From Kordiimonas marina (GTDB lineage Bacteria; Pseudomonadota; Alphaproteobacteria; Sphingomonadales; Kordiimonadaceae), in contig NZ_JAINDF010000009.1 of NCBI RefSeq assembly GCF_023006325.1, forward strand, positions 1 through 39,905: a stretch of DNA of 39,905 nt, written 5' to 3'. Below, one piece after another: positions 26,444-35,598 of the stretch. Below the pieces are notes generated by a model. It was not told where the DNA came from. It made no database searches and saw only the letters and a program-made list of their open reading frames with translations. The first letter of the stretch is position 1. Every line of letters begins with the position of its first letter. A program made the position numbers and the translations under genes.

Positions 26444-27438
26444 ACATGCATCACGAACTTCAGATCAGACGGTTTGTCTTAGCATCTTGGCTTTTTGGGG
26501 TATTCTCTCTTTCTTTTATCGTCGGCAGTCTTTCAATTCAAATTATTGAAGTCTGGGTAATTAACCTACTGCCGTTACTTTTTTTGTCCCTCGCTGCTGC
26601 TGTCGTCATCTCATGTGGACAGATTGATATATCTACTGGTGGAGTGATGAGCTTGGTGGGAATGACCATATTGTTCGTATATGGATTTCCAGCCAATGGT
26701 TTAGGCAGTGCCTTACTGGCCCACGCTGTCGCCCTGACATTGGTAATACTCTTGTACTGGATATATTCGATCGCGGTTAACAGAGGGGTATCATCTCTTC
26801 TTGTTACGCTAAGTGTCCTTATGCTGTCGAAAGGCGCATCCACGCTTTTGCAAACGTGTATGCAAGGGGCTGGAGAGTTGTGCAGGTCTTCCACTAAATT
26901 CGCTATGGGGAATGCCACATTGCCACAGCAATTTGTCTTGCCCTATATGGACAATGTGTTTTTTGCCACAGGGGTTTTGGCCATAATACTTTTACTGGCA
27001 ACCAGTTGGCGGTTTCATTCTCGCTGGGGTTTGGAGCATATCGCAGTAGGAATGGACCAAACATCCGCTAAGTACTCCCGTATTGCGGTCTCGAAGATAT
27101 ATACGCTCGCATTTTTGACCGCGGGAATACTTGTGTTCATTGCCAGCCTTATCCGGCTCCACGGCCAGGCCAATGGGGGATGGTCGGCTAATGTAGGATG
27201 GGGAGAAGAATTACTCGCAATAGCGGTTGCCGTCATCGGTGGCACTCGTGTCACGGGAGGTCGATTTGACCCCCTTTCTATCATTTTGGCGACAGCAGCT
27301 GTGTATACATCAAGGGACATTGTAACAAACGATTTGGGCGTTCCATCTGAAGTAGCTTCAATGTTCTTTGGGCTCGTGTTGTTCGTTATCGTCTGGCTAG
27401 ATACGCGCGCCCAAAACTTCCGCGCCAAACATACATAA
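26440..27438 (+). CDS. RbsC-like sugar/polyol ABC permease
   Basis: This 332-residue hydrophobic protein has about eight to ten membrane segments and the BPD_transp_2 layout, including the characteristic VISCGQIDISTGGVMSLVGM early on and ELLAIAVAVIGGTRVTGGRFDPL near residues 257-280 (family: GxGxE-xxIAAVVxGGTxxxGG). Such permeases import ribose, inositol and related compounds. The start overlaps the ATPase stop by four bases. With ino1 and the methyltransferase upstream, an inositol-type substrate is suggested but not shown. Confidence 0.9.
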   Translation: MNMHHELQIRRFVLASWLFGVFSLSFIVGSLSIQIIEVWVINLLPLLFLSLAAAVVISCGQIDISTGGVMSLVGMTILFVYGFPANGLGSALLAHAVALTLVILLYWIYSIAVNRGVSSLLVTLSVLMLSKGASTLLQTCMQGAGELCRSSTKFAMGNATLPQQFVLPYMDNVFFATGVLAIILLLATSWRFHSRWGLEHIAVGMDQTSAKYSRIAVSKIYTLAFLTAGILVFIASLIRLHGQANGGWSANVGWGEELLAIAVAVIGGTRVTGGRFDPLSIILATAAVYTSRDIVTNDLGVPSEVASMFFGLVLFVIVWLDTRAQNFRAKHT

Positions 27439-27520
27439 ATTGTCACTATGCGATATCGCGTTTTGGTGCGAATGTTCAGAAAGGAAGGGGGACTCCTGTC
27501 TAGCGGAATACTATGATATA

Positions 27521-27574
27521 CCACTGAAAGATGTGGGGATACCGTCAGTGGCAGAATCCCAAAATTGCTATAAT
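27521..27574 (+). promoter_or_regulatory. Hairpin and extended -10 promoter before the binding-protein gene
   Basis: CCACTGA (27521-27527) pairs with TCAGTGG (27545-27551). TGCTATAAT (27566-27574) is an extended -10 element about 30 bp before the start codon, so the binding protein probably has its own transcript in addition to readthrough. No good -35 box was seen. Confidence 0.4.
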
Positions 27575-27604
27575 TCCTAGCATAAGAAAGTGATGGTACA
27601 GAAC

Positions 27605-28558
27605 ATGCAGAAGAGAACATTTCTTGCAATCATTGCGATTTTAGCTGTGGTGGTTATTTCGGCACTAACCTTTAACCACAAAGGATATGAAAAAAAGCAG
27701 TTGTATGTATTTCTACCTTCCGCCAGCAACCCCTTCTGGATAGAGGTACGGAAAGGCGTCGAAGCCGCAGCCAAGGACTACTCCAAGAAATTTGATGTTA
27801 GAATTCTAACTGCAGGAGATATGGATGCGGCCAATCAGGTCGAACAACTCCAAACTGTTCTGGAGCGAGGCAAAGTCGCAGCAATCGTTCTTGGTGTTGC
27901 GAACAACCGTGCCCCAGCCCCTATCATCGCCCAGTACAATGCTCAAAACATCCCTGTAGTGATGATAGATACTGATCTCGACAAAACTGCAGCCAAAGAG
28001 TCAGGAGCAAAATGGAATGCATTTATCGGCTCCGACAATCGATTTGGGGGAAAATTAGCTGCCACTACAATGATAAAAGCTTTGGCAACGGTTACTGAGC
28101 CCAAAGTTCTGCTGATCAAAGGTAGCTATGTACACCAAAGTGCCATAGACCGGGCTGAAGGTTTTGTTGAAGGAGCTGGCGGCCAACTTCAAGTCATCGA
28201 GCGTGAAGGTGAATGGAGCCGGCAACGAGCCATGGAGTTGACAGCAGGCGTTATGGCCAGAGACAAAGTCGACGGAATTTTTGCCAGCAATGACGACATG
28301 GCCCTAGGCGCGATTGCCGCGTTGGAGAACGCTGGAATACCTAAAGATAAGCGCCCAATTGTTATTGGTTTTGATGCTACAAGCGCGGGGAAACAGGCAA
28401 TTTCTCAGGGTGACATGTATGCGTCAATTGGGCAGCAAGCCGGTGAAATGGGTCGTGCTGGAGCCACAAGTGCGATGAAACTAGCGCAAGGTGAAACCTT
28501 GAAAGAAAATAAGATACTGATACCTGTGTCAGTAGTTTCTAAAGAAAACATTCGCTAG
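27605..28558 (+). CDS. RbsB-like periplasmic sugar/polyol-binding protein
   Basis: About 317 residues from the ATG at 27605, chosen because a signal sequence starts there (MQKRTFLAIIAILAVVVISA); ATG 27593 and GTG 27590 are alternatives. The mature part has the type I periplasmic-binding fold: LYVFLPSASNPFWIEVRKGVE, GDMDAANQVEQLQ, AAIVLGVANN, IPVVMIDTDLD, IGSDNRFGGKLAA, GIFASNDDMALGAIAAL and VIGFDA. It would deliver a ribose- or inositol-like ligand to the RbsC-like permease encoded just upstream. The signal end lacks an obvious lipobox and may instead act as a membrane anchor. Confidence 0.88.
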   Translation: MQKRTFLAIIAILAVVVISALTFNHKGYEKKQLYVFLPSASNPFWIEVRKGVEAAAKDYSKKFDVRILTAGDMDAANQVEQLQTVLERGKVAAIVLGVANNRAPAPIIAQYNAQNIPVVMIDTDLDKTAAKESGAKWNAFIGSDNRFGGKLAATTMIKALATVTEPKVLLIKGSYVHQSAIDRAEGFVEGAGGQLQVIEREGEWSRQRAMELTAGVMARDKVDGIFASNDDMALGAIAALENAGIPKDKRPIVIGFDATSAGKQAISQGDMYASIGQQAGEMGRAGATSAMKLAQGETLKENKILIPVSVVSKENIR

Positions 28559-28609
28559 CAGAAGCCATATATTCCGGATATCAGACACTCGCCATAAGAA
28601 AAGATAGGG

Positions 28610-29251
28610 ATGACCAGCTCCCGAACAGGTCCTACACCATTTGGGTATAAGCGGAAAAGTGGACGCCTTGTCTTCAGTCCAGATGAAGCGCCCGTCCGTT
28701 TGCGCATCTTCGAACTCTTTGCAGAGCACGAACGCCGCCAAGTCGTCTGCACGATTTTAAACGCCGAAGGCTATCGCACACGCAGCGGCGCACTCTTCAC
28801 CTCCACTACCCTCACACGCCTGCTCACCGATGACATCGTCCTCGGCAATGAGGAAGTCGAGGCCCTTGTACCGGAGGAACTCTGGAAGCGCTGCAAAACC
28901 ATCCTTGAGGCCCAAAAGGGGAAGGGAGGCCCTCCGCCACGCAAGGTCGCCAACCTCTTTTCAGGCATTCTTCACTGTGGTTGCGGCTTCAAGATGTATG
29001 TGCCTTCAGGCAGTCGGAAGTATGTCTGCGGGGAATGCCGCACCAAGATTGCCAAGGATGATCTCGAAGACATCTTCCACGCTCAACTGGACAGCTACCC
29101 GCTGCCGGCAGACCTCAAAGCAGGGGGCCAAAGGCTCTCAGAGAAATGGACCTCCTTCTCCTTCGAACAGAAACGAAAGCTTGTCGAGGCCATCACCAAA
29201 CGTATTGAAGTGGCCGACAAGAAGGTCACGTGTTTCTTCTATCTGGTATGA
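28610..29251 (+). pseudogene. Truncated serine recombinase (catalytic domain missing)
   Basis: This 213-residue ORF starts at PTPFGYKRKSGRLVFSPDEA, which in full proteins follows the resolvase domain. The recombinase domain, the DNA-contact helix (LNAEGYRTRSGALFTSTTLT), a zinc ribbon (HCGCGFKMYV, CGECRTK) and a coiled C-terminus are present. The N-terminal 150 residues with the catalytic serine are absent; the binding-protein gene ends 51 bp upstream. It is most likely a remnant left when the inositol cluster joined this DNA, though a stand-alone DNA-binding product is possible. Confidence 0.7.
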
Positions 29252-29318
29252 AAAACCTAGCAAAAGCATAACGAGATTCATGCCGCATCCCGACCACCGG
29301 GAAGCCCCGTGCCCTTCG

Positions 29319-29394
29319 GGCTATCTACGGAAAACCGAGGCTATCTCACTCGTCTCCAGGAAAAGGAGCGACACGTTTCTCAGTTGAGATAGCC
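29319..29394. repeat. GGCTATCTCA inverted repeat with an extra direct copy
   Basis: GGCTATCTCA at 29339-29348 and TGAGATAGCC at 29385-29394 form a perfect 10-bp inverted repeat with a 36-nt centre. GGCTATCTA at 29319-29327 adds a direct copy exactly 20 bp before the first. The region lies between the truncated recombinase and the AlpA-like gene and could be an operator or a recombinase site. Confidence 0.45.
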
Positions 29395-29454
29395 GCACAT
29401 ACCCACAATCCAGCACCGTCTCCTTACCAACTTGAATGGAAAGGAGAATTCAGA

Positions 29455-29694
29455 ATGCATACCCCTCCTAGCGAAAAGCCGGAGATCGGCGAAGATAGGG
29501 AAGTCGGGAGCACCAAGCTCACGACCGCTGAGGCGGCCCGCTACATAGGTGTCGCAAAATCCACCCTCGCTAAATGGCGCATCTACGGCAAAGGCCCGAG
29601 CTTCCTCAAGCTTGGGCATGCAGTCCGCTACCTGCAGCGTGACCTCGACGCCTACCTCGCCTCAAGCACCCAATTGCCCACCCGTAAGCTCTAA
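29455..29694 (+). CDS. AlpA-like/excisionase-type HTH protein
   Basis: This 79-residue protein has the MerR-like winged HTH of the Helix_turn_helix_17/AlpA group: LTTAEAARYIGVAKSTLAKW, then GPSFLKLGHAVRYLQRDLDAYL. A good ribosome site (AAAGGAGAA) precedes the ATG. It is the first gene of a plus-strand set with the adenine methylase and the serine recombinase, so it probably regulates excision. It resembles a second 79-residue protein at 34675 in the neighbouring island. Confidence 0.85.
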   Translation: MHTPPSEKPEIGEDREVGSTKLTTAEAARYIGVAKSTLAKWRIYGKGPSFLKLGHAVRYLQRDLDAYLASSTQLPTRKL

Positions 29695-29705
29695 GGAATT
29701 TCGTC

Positions 29706-30536
29706 ATGACCAATCACACCAATGTCACACCCATCAGGCCTGCAGCCCCATACATCGGCGGCAAGCGCCTGCTCGCAGCCGAGATTATCAAGCGCATCAA
29801 CCAGGTGCCGCACGTCACCTATGCCGAGCCTTTCGTCGGCATGGGCGGTGTCTTCCTGCGCCGGGATCAGGTACCCCAAGCCGAGGTGATCAACGACCTC
29901 TCCGGCGACGTCGCCACCTTCTTCCGCATACTGCAGCGGCACTACGCTCATTTCATGGAGATGCTGAAGTTCCAGCTTACGAGCCGGCGCGAATTCGAAC
30001 GTCTGCGCGCAGCCAACCCCAGCACGCTAACGGATCTCGAACGCGCAGCCCGCTTCCTCTATCTGCAGCGAACTGCATTCGGGGGACAGCGTACCAACCA
30101 AGCTTTCGGTGTCGAGACGAAGCGCCCGGGCCGCTTCAACGTGATCAAACTCGGCCCGCTTCTCGAAGACCTGCATGAACGGCTCGCGGGGGTCATCATC
30201 GAGAACCTGGACTATAGCGCCTTCATCAAGCGCTATGACCGGGAGGCAACCCTCTTCTATCTCGATCCGCCCTACTATGGCGTTGAGGACTATTATGGCC
30301 GTGAGCTCTTCAGCCGGGAAGACTTCGAGAAGCTTGCCACCCAGCTTGCCACGATCAAAGGCAAGTTCATCCTATCGCTCAACGACACGCCTGAGGTGCG
30401 CCATATCTTTCAGGCGTTCGCGATCGAGGAAGTCTCGACCGTCTACACGGCCGCCAGAACCAAAGCCGTCGGAGCCCGTGAGCTCCTCATCTCCAACTGC
30501 TGGGCAGATTTCTGCCCAGCCATCAAAGCCGCGTGA
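29706..30536 (+). CDS. DNA adenine methylase, D12 (Dam) class
   Basis: This 276-residue protein has PYIGGKRLLAAEI (about 15-27), SAM motif AEPFVGMGGVF (about 38-48), the LQRTAFGGQ region and catalytic DPPYYG (about 180-185). It methylates adenine N6 in DNA; the Dam-like layout suggests GATC but target residues were not verified. No paired restriction enzyme is next to it, so it may be an orphan methylase protecting or regulating the element. A strong hairpin within its 3' end (30499-30520, arms GCTGGGCAGA) has no T-run after it. Confidence 0.93.
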   Translation: MTNHTNVTPIRPAAPYIGGKRLLAAEIIKRINQVPHVTYAEPFVGMGGVFLRRDQVPQAEVINDLSGDVATFFRILQRHYAHFMEMLKFQLTSRREFERLRAANPSTLTDLERAARFLYLQRTAFGGQRTNQAFGVETKRPGRFNVIKLGPLLEDLHERLAGVIIENLDYSAFIKRYDREATLFYLDPPYYGVEDYYGRELFSREDFEKLATQLATIKGKFILSLNDTPEVRHIFQAFAIEEVSTVYTAARTKAVGARELLISNCWADFCPAIKAA

Positions 30537-30544
30537 GATGCGCA

Positions 30545-30747
30545 ATGGCTCAGGCAAAAACCAAATCACCTCCAGCTATCACCAAGCTCATTCACGCCCT
30601 CGCCCGTCAGGCCGCGCACGATTATTATCGGGCTGAGCAACAATATACTCAGGCTGCCAACGATAATGCGGAAGATGACGACTATCCCCAGGGTCGACTT
30701 GACTGTCCGGCCAGTCAGAGCGTCAATGACCATGACCCCGGAGATTT

Positions 30748-30751
<4 letters not shown>
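30545..30751 (+). CDS. Small hypothetical protein between adenine methylase and recombinase
   Basis: About 68 residues from the ATG at 30545; a GTG at 30533 overlapping the methylase stop is an alternative. The N-terminal half is helical and basic (ITKLIHALARQAAHDYYRAE); the rest is acidic and probably disordered. The stop overlaps the serine-recombinase start (ATGA at 30748), indicating a real translated gene. No family was recognised; similar small genes often precede recombinases in such elements. Confidence 0.6.
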
Positions 30752-32422
<1,671 letters not shown>

Positions 32423-32554
32423 GTAGCTCTTATTATCTACCCTCAAGTTTCACTGACTACGATGATGATATTTAACCTACTGTTTTTTCTTTCATTCATA
32501 GCCTGTTCATATACGCCTAGATACGGTCTAACCGAACCTGTTTCGCCAATATTT

Positions 32555-32573
32555 GCTTCCATATCGCTTCCAT
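32555..32573. repeat. Left arm-type repeats GCTTCCA x2
   Basis: GCTTCCA at 32555-32561 and again at 32566-32572 (GCTTCCAT at the second), 11 bp apart, lie between the tRNA remnant and the integrase start. An equal pair with the same 11-bp spacing is at the other end of the island (39717 and 39728). This fits arm-type binding sites of a tyrosine integrase. Confidence 0.55.
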
Positions 32574-32582
32574 GGATCGGCT

Positions 32583-33764
32583 ATGACCAAACTCACCAAA
32601 CGCACCGTTGATACTGCCCCGATTAAAGCCACAGACTATTTTGTCTGGGATAGCGAAATAAAGGGCTTCGGCCTGCGCGTCCTGAAGTCAGGGGTTAAAA
32701 GCTATCTGATCCAGTATCGCTCCGGTGGCCGCACCCGTCGCCTAACCCTTGGCAAGCATGGCGTCCTGACACCAGATGAAGCCCGCAAGATGGCTCGAGA
32801 ATATCTGGTTGAGGTAGCCAATGGCGGCAACCCCTCAGAAGATCGCAGGCGCTATTCGATCGCCCCGACCCTGAGCGCCCTGTGCTCGCGCTTCATGGAC
32901 GAGCATGTCAAAGCCAAATGCAAGCCCAGCACCACCAAGGAATACCAGCGCAATATAGACCTTTTTATCAAGCCCACACTCGGCAACCACAAGATACAAG
33001 ACATTACCCGCCAGGACATAGCTAAGCTGCACCATGCCAACAGACATATTCCCTATCAGGCCAACCGCACGTTAGGCGTTCTCTCCAAGCTGTTTAACCT
33101 CGCTGAGGAATGGGGGCTAAGGCCGGATGGCTCGAACCCTACCCGCCATGTAAAGAAATACCATGAGGAGAAGCGAGAACGCTATCTGAGCGCCGAGGAG
33201 CTAAAAGCTCTCGGCAAGGCCCTGCAAGCCAGCCGGGATGATGGCAGCGAAAGCCCCTATATGGTCGCAGCCATCAAACTGCTGATCTTAACCGGATGCC
33301 GCCTCGGGGAAATCCAGACCCTCAAATGGGATTATATCCGGGGCAACGCCCTATTCCTGCCTGATAGCAAGACTGGCGCAAAGAAGGTCTATCTAGGTCA
33401 ACCCGCCCTCGATGTACTAGCCGATATAGAACGCCTAGAGGGCAACCCCTACGTCATTTGTGGCAAAAAGCCAGACCACTATCTAACCGACTTCCAAAAG
33501 CCGTGGCGGCGTATCAGGGAACGAGCAAAGCTACCTGATCTACGTATCCATGACCTGCGACACAGCTTTGCATCAGGAGCGGTGTCGATGGGCGAAAGCC
33601 TGCCCATGATTGGAAAGCTACTAGGCCACAGCCAGGTACAGACCACAGCGCGTTATGCCCACTTAGCGGATGCCCCGATGCACGAAGCTGCGGATAGGGT
33701 GTCTGAGGCTATCAGCGCGGCATTGGCCGGTAACATTGACACGGACGAAACAGAGGCAGAGTAG
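32583..33764 (+). CDS. P4-type tyrosine integrase
   Basis: About 393 residues from the ATG at 32583 (MTKLTKRTVDTAPI). An upstream in-frame TTG lies inside the arm repeats and was rejected. The N-terminus has the DUF4102-like arm-binding pattern (FVWDSEIKGFGLRVLKSGVK, then RRLTLGKHG), followed by a core-binding SAM-like domain and a catalytic domain with TGCRLGEIQTLKW (Arg), HDLRHSFAS (His-x-x-Arg) and LLGHSQVQTTARY (His, Tyr nucleophile). It sits directly beside the tRNA-fMet attachment half-site, so it is the enzyme that inserts and excises the small island. Confidence 0.95.
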   Translation: MTKLTKRTVDTAPIKATDYFVWDSEIKGFGLRVLKSGVKSYLIQYRSGGRTRRLTLGKHGVLTPDEARKMAREYLVEVANGGNPSEDRRRYSIAPTLSALCSRFMDEHVKAKCKPSTTKEYQRNIDLFIKPTLGNHKIQDITRQDIAKLHHANRHIPYQANRTLGVLSKLFNLAEEWGLRPDGSNPTRHVKKYHEEKRERYLSAEELKALGKALQASRDDGSESPYMVAAIKLLILTGCRLGEIQTLKWDYIRGNALFLPDSKTGAKKVYLGQPALDVLADIERLEGNPYVICGKKPDHYLTDFQKPWRRIRERAKLPDLRIHDLRHSFASGAVSMGESLPMIGKLLGHSQVQTTARYAHLADAPMHEAADRVSEAISAALAGNIDTDETEAE

Positions 33765-33769
33765 CGAGC

Positions 33770-33818
33770 TACATTACCTATATGTAGGCCGCGCCCCTGC
33801 CTACGTATAGCTAATGTA
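33770..33818. repeat. Large imperfect palindrome after the integrase
   Basis: TACATTACCTATATGTAGGC (33770-33789) matches the reverse complement of 33799-33818 at 18 of 20 positions, around a 9-nt centre. A further TAGCTACGTTAGCTA follows. There is no T-run, so a protein-binding site or structured att/origin element is likelier than a terminator. It lies just after the integrase stop and ends 31 bp before the next gene. Confidence 0.5.
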
Positions 33819-33849
33819 AGGGTAGCTACGTTAGCTAGAGAGGTCCTCC

Positions 33850-34560
33850 ATGGATCAATCCAACAAATTAGACGAAGACCTGCGCTATGTAACGCGAGAG
33901 CGATCTGACGCTATTGCTCTCAAATATGAGATACCCGACCTAGACGCCCTCTATCGACGGCTCAACTCGTTTGCAGAAATCTACTTCGATAACCGGCGCT
34001 TTGGTGAGGATACTCCATCGCGACAGCGAACCAAAAAGGCGCTGAAAGGCGTTAGAGATACGGCCCGCAAGCTGACGCAAAAGATTGACGGCTTAAATGA
34101 CTTCGAAGATCGCTGGCTCTGGATGGCTCATAGGGACGTAAGGTCCGCGCCACGCCCTGACCCATTACCGGCCGAGGGGCACACGTCCGAAAGCATCATT
34201 CATGGCTGTAAGACCATATATCTGGGCACTCAGAATGGGGCTGCGATAATGAGGTGGGAGATTGAAGACCTGGTAAATGCAGTCAATGCAATAGAGCAAA
34301 TGGCAACACATGGCATTGAGCATATGCCGACAGGCCGCGACGGCAGGAAGCGGAAGCATGGCCTTTATATGCTGGTCAGCAACCTTCAAATCCTTTGGCG
34401 CGACACGCTAGGGCATGCCTTCACATTTGATGGGCACAAAGGCCAAGGCGTTACCCAGGCCTATCACTTCTGTGTCGATGTAGTCGCGATCATTGACCCT
34501 AGCGTTACCGGCACGGAAATCGGCTCGCAAATGCGCAAGGTCATCAAGCGGAATAAGTGA
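33850..34560 (+). CDS. Hypothetical protein of the integrase island
   Basis: This 236-residue soluble protein is rich in charged helices. No motif of a named family was recognised; it has no membrane segment or signal peptide. The middle carries RWEIEDLVNAVNAIEQM and the C-terminus an aromatic, histidine-containing region (GHAFTFDGHKGQGVTQAYHF). It begins 31 bp after the imperfect palindrome and about 85 bp after the integrase gene, and precedes the AlpA-like regulator. Its position suggests island maintenance or cargo. Confidence 0.6.
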   Translation: MDQSNKLDEDLRYVTRERSDAIALKYEIPDLDALYRRLNSFAEIYFDNRRFGEDTPSRQRTKKALKGVRDTARKLTQKIDGLNDFEDRWLWMAHRDVRSAPRPDPLPAEGHTSESIIHGCKTIYLGTQNGAAIMRWEIEDLVNAVNAIEQMATHGIEHMPTGRDGRKRKHGLYMLVSNLQILWRDTLGHAFTFDGHKGQGVTQAYHFCVDVVAIIDPSVTGTEIGSQMRKVIKRNK

Positions 34561-34612
34561 CCCGCAAAAACCTAGTCATTTTTTGAACCAAGTTATTGCC
34601 AGCGGTTTGGCG

Positions 34613-34665
34613 CGACTGAGAGTCAGTCGTGCGTATATATGGTGACCATCACTTAACTCAAAGGA
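34613..34665 (+). promoter_or_regulatory. Dyad and -10-like box before the AlpA-like gene
   Basis: CGACTGA-GAG-TCAGTCG (34613-34629) is a perfect 7-bp dyad. GTATATAT (34632-34639) follows as a possible -10 box, and AAGGA at 34661-34665 is the ribosome site for the ATG at 34675. Overlap of dyad and promoter suggests an operator. Confidence 0.4.
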
Positions 34666-34674
34666 TGGGAACCA

Positions 34675-34914
34675 ATGATACAGAACCCCAACGCACTTAG
34701 TGCATCTGACCACCAAACCCGGCTTATCAATGAAAAGGAAGCGGCGGCCTATGTCGGCCACACCGTGCGCTGCCTCCAAAACTGGCGGCTCCGGGGTGGC
34801 GGTCCCCGCTTCGTAAAAGTCTCCGCCCGATCGGTCCGCTATCGCCGCCGCGACCTGGAAGACTGGATCGAAAGCAAGCTGGTCTCCTCCACGTCGGAGG
34901 CAACCAATGACTAA
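34675..34914 (+). CDS. AlpA-like/excisionase-type HTH protein
   Basis: This 79-residue protein has the Helix_turn_helix_17 pattern LINEKEAAAYVGHTVRCLQNW followed by GPRFVKVSARSVRYRRRDLEDWI, with the usual winged-helix spacing. It probably represses the integrase or promotes excision of the small island. It shares the motif with the protein at 29455 but is clearly different in sequence. It ends a few bases before the repeat-rich region upstream of rep. Confidence 0.85.
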   Translation: MIQNPNALSASDHQTRLINEKEAAAYVGHTVRCLQNWRLRGGGPRFVKVSARSVRYRRRDLEDWIESKLVSSTSEATND

Positions 34915-34932
34915 ATCCTCACATCGCCAGAA

Positions 34933-35125
34933 CCAGAAATTCCGGCTCCCTCCGGTCCATGCCGGAACCACCCGGCAACATTGCCGCGCTGCTCCGGTGC
35001 GGTCCGGGCACATCCGAGGCAATCTGCCGGACAGGTCCAGGCGACAGCGCCCGGAAATCTTGGAAGCGTCCAGGCTTCAATTCCGGCGGTCTCCAGAAAT
35101 TCCGGTTTCTCAATCCGGAACCACC
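34933..35125. repeat. CCGG-dense region with paired direct repeats (candidate origin)
   Basis: CCAGAAATTCCGG occurs at 34933-34945 and 35093-35105, and CCGGAACCACC at 34962-34972 and 35115-35125. Eleven CCGG tetramers occur in about 185 bp. No convincing gene fits the stretch, and it lies between the AlpA-like gene and a small ORF, upstream of the Rep gene. It may hold Rep-binding repeats or an origin. Confidence 0.4.
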
Positions 35126-35150
35126 TCCACCCTAATAGGGGAGGTATGAT

Positions 35151-35441
35151 ATGGCTTTCCCTGCACCTGGTCGCGGATTGTCCTATAGGGAAGTCTATGA
35201 CGCGAACGACCAACTGCTTGATGCCTGGTACGAAGAAGACGGCCAACGCCTCACCGAGTTTGACGGCCTGTCGCCGGAGGTAGCCTTTGCCCTATACGGC
35301 TGCCGACAGAAGCGCCGCCCCTATAGGGACACGCTGCTTTCTTCGGCCTCGCCGCTGGCACCGGTCTTTCAAGCGTCAAGGTCGCTCGCGGGGAACCGCG
35401 CGCAGGGGCGCAGCCCCGAGCGTGGGCGGAGCGCACCTTGA
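35151..35441 (+). CDS. Small hypothetical protein upstream of Rep
   Basis: This 96-residue ORF has a good ribosome site (GGGGAGGT) before its ATG. The N-terminal 60 residues (LSYREVYDANDQLLDAWYEED, FDGLSPEVAFALYG) look like a folded domain. The last 35 residues are Arg/Ser/Pro-rich and run into GC-rich DNA, so the true protein may be shorter or frameshifted. No family was recognised. It lies upstream of the Rep gene and may belong to the replication module. Confidence 0.5.
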   Translation: MAFPAPGRGLSYREVYDANDQLLDAWYEEDGQRLTEFDGLSPEVAFALYGCRQKRRPYRDTLLSSASPLAPVFQASRSLAGNRAQGRSPERGRSAP

Positions 35442-35598
35442 TCGCCGCACCAAGGGCGCATTCCCCGCTGAAGGCGGGGGCGCAGCCCCCAAGGGCTGCA
35501 CCCCCTGCCCAGCGGCGAGCGCCCTTCTTCTCTTTTCTTCCCTTCAATAAGGGGGGTCTTTGTAACACCCCCCTCCACGATTACAGGGGTGCGATATA
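35442..35598. other. Structured GC-rich region with G6/C6 hairpin before rep
   Basis: GGGGGG (35551-35556) pairs with CCCCCC (35568-35573) around an 11-nt loop (TCTTTGTAACA). Further GC-rich inverted motifs (GGGGGCGCAGCCCCC, near 35477) precede it. Such a hairpin just before a rolling-circle-type Rep gene is a candidate double-strand origin with a nick site in the loop. The proposal rests on position and shape only. Confidence 0.4.

Noticed and set aside
30499-30520. Strong hairpin in the adenine methylase gene as terminator
   Set aside because: It lies within the coding sequence and is not followed by a T-run; kept only as a note.
32553-32582. Upstream TTG start for the integrase
   Set aside because: It would place translation in the arm-type repeats; the ATG at 32583 gives the family's usual N-terminus.
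34915-35150. Possible CRISPR-like or iteron array in the CCGG-rich region
   Set aside because: Repeats are paired at about 155-bp distances, not regularly spaced with unique spacers; not CRISPR. Iterons remain only a possibility.
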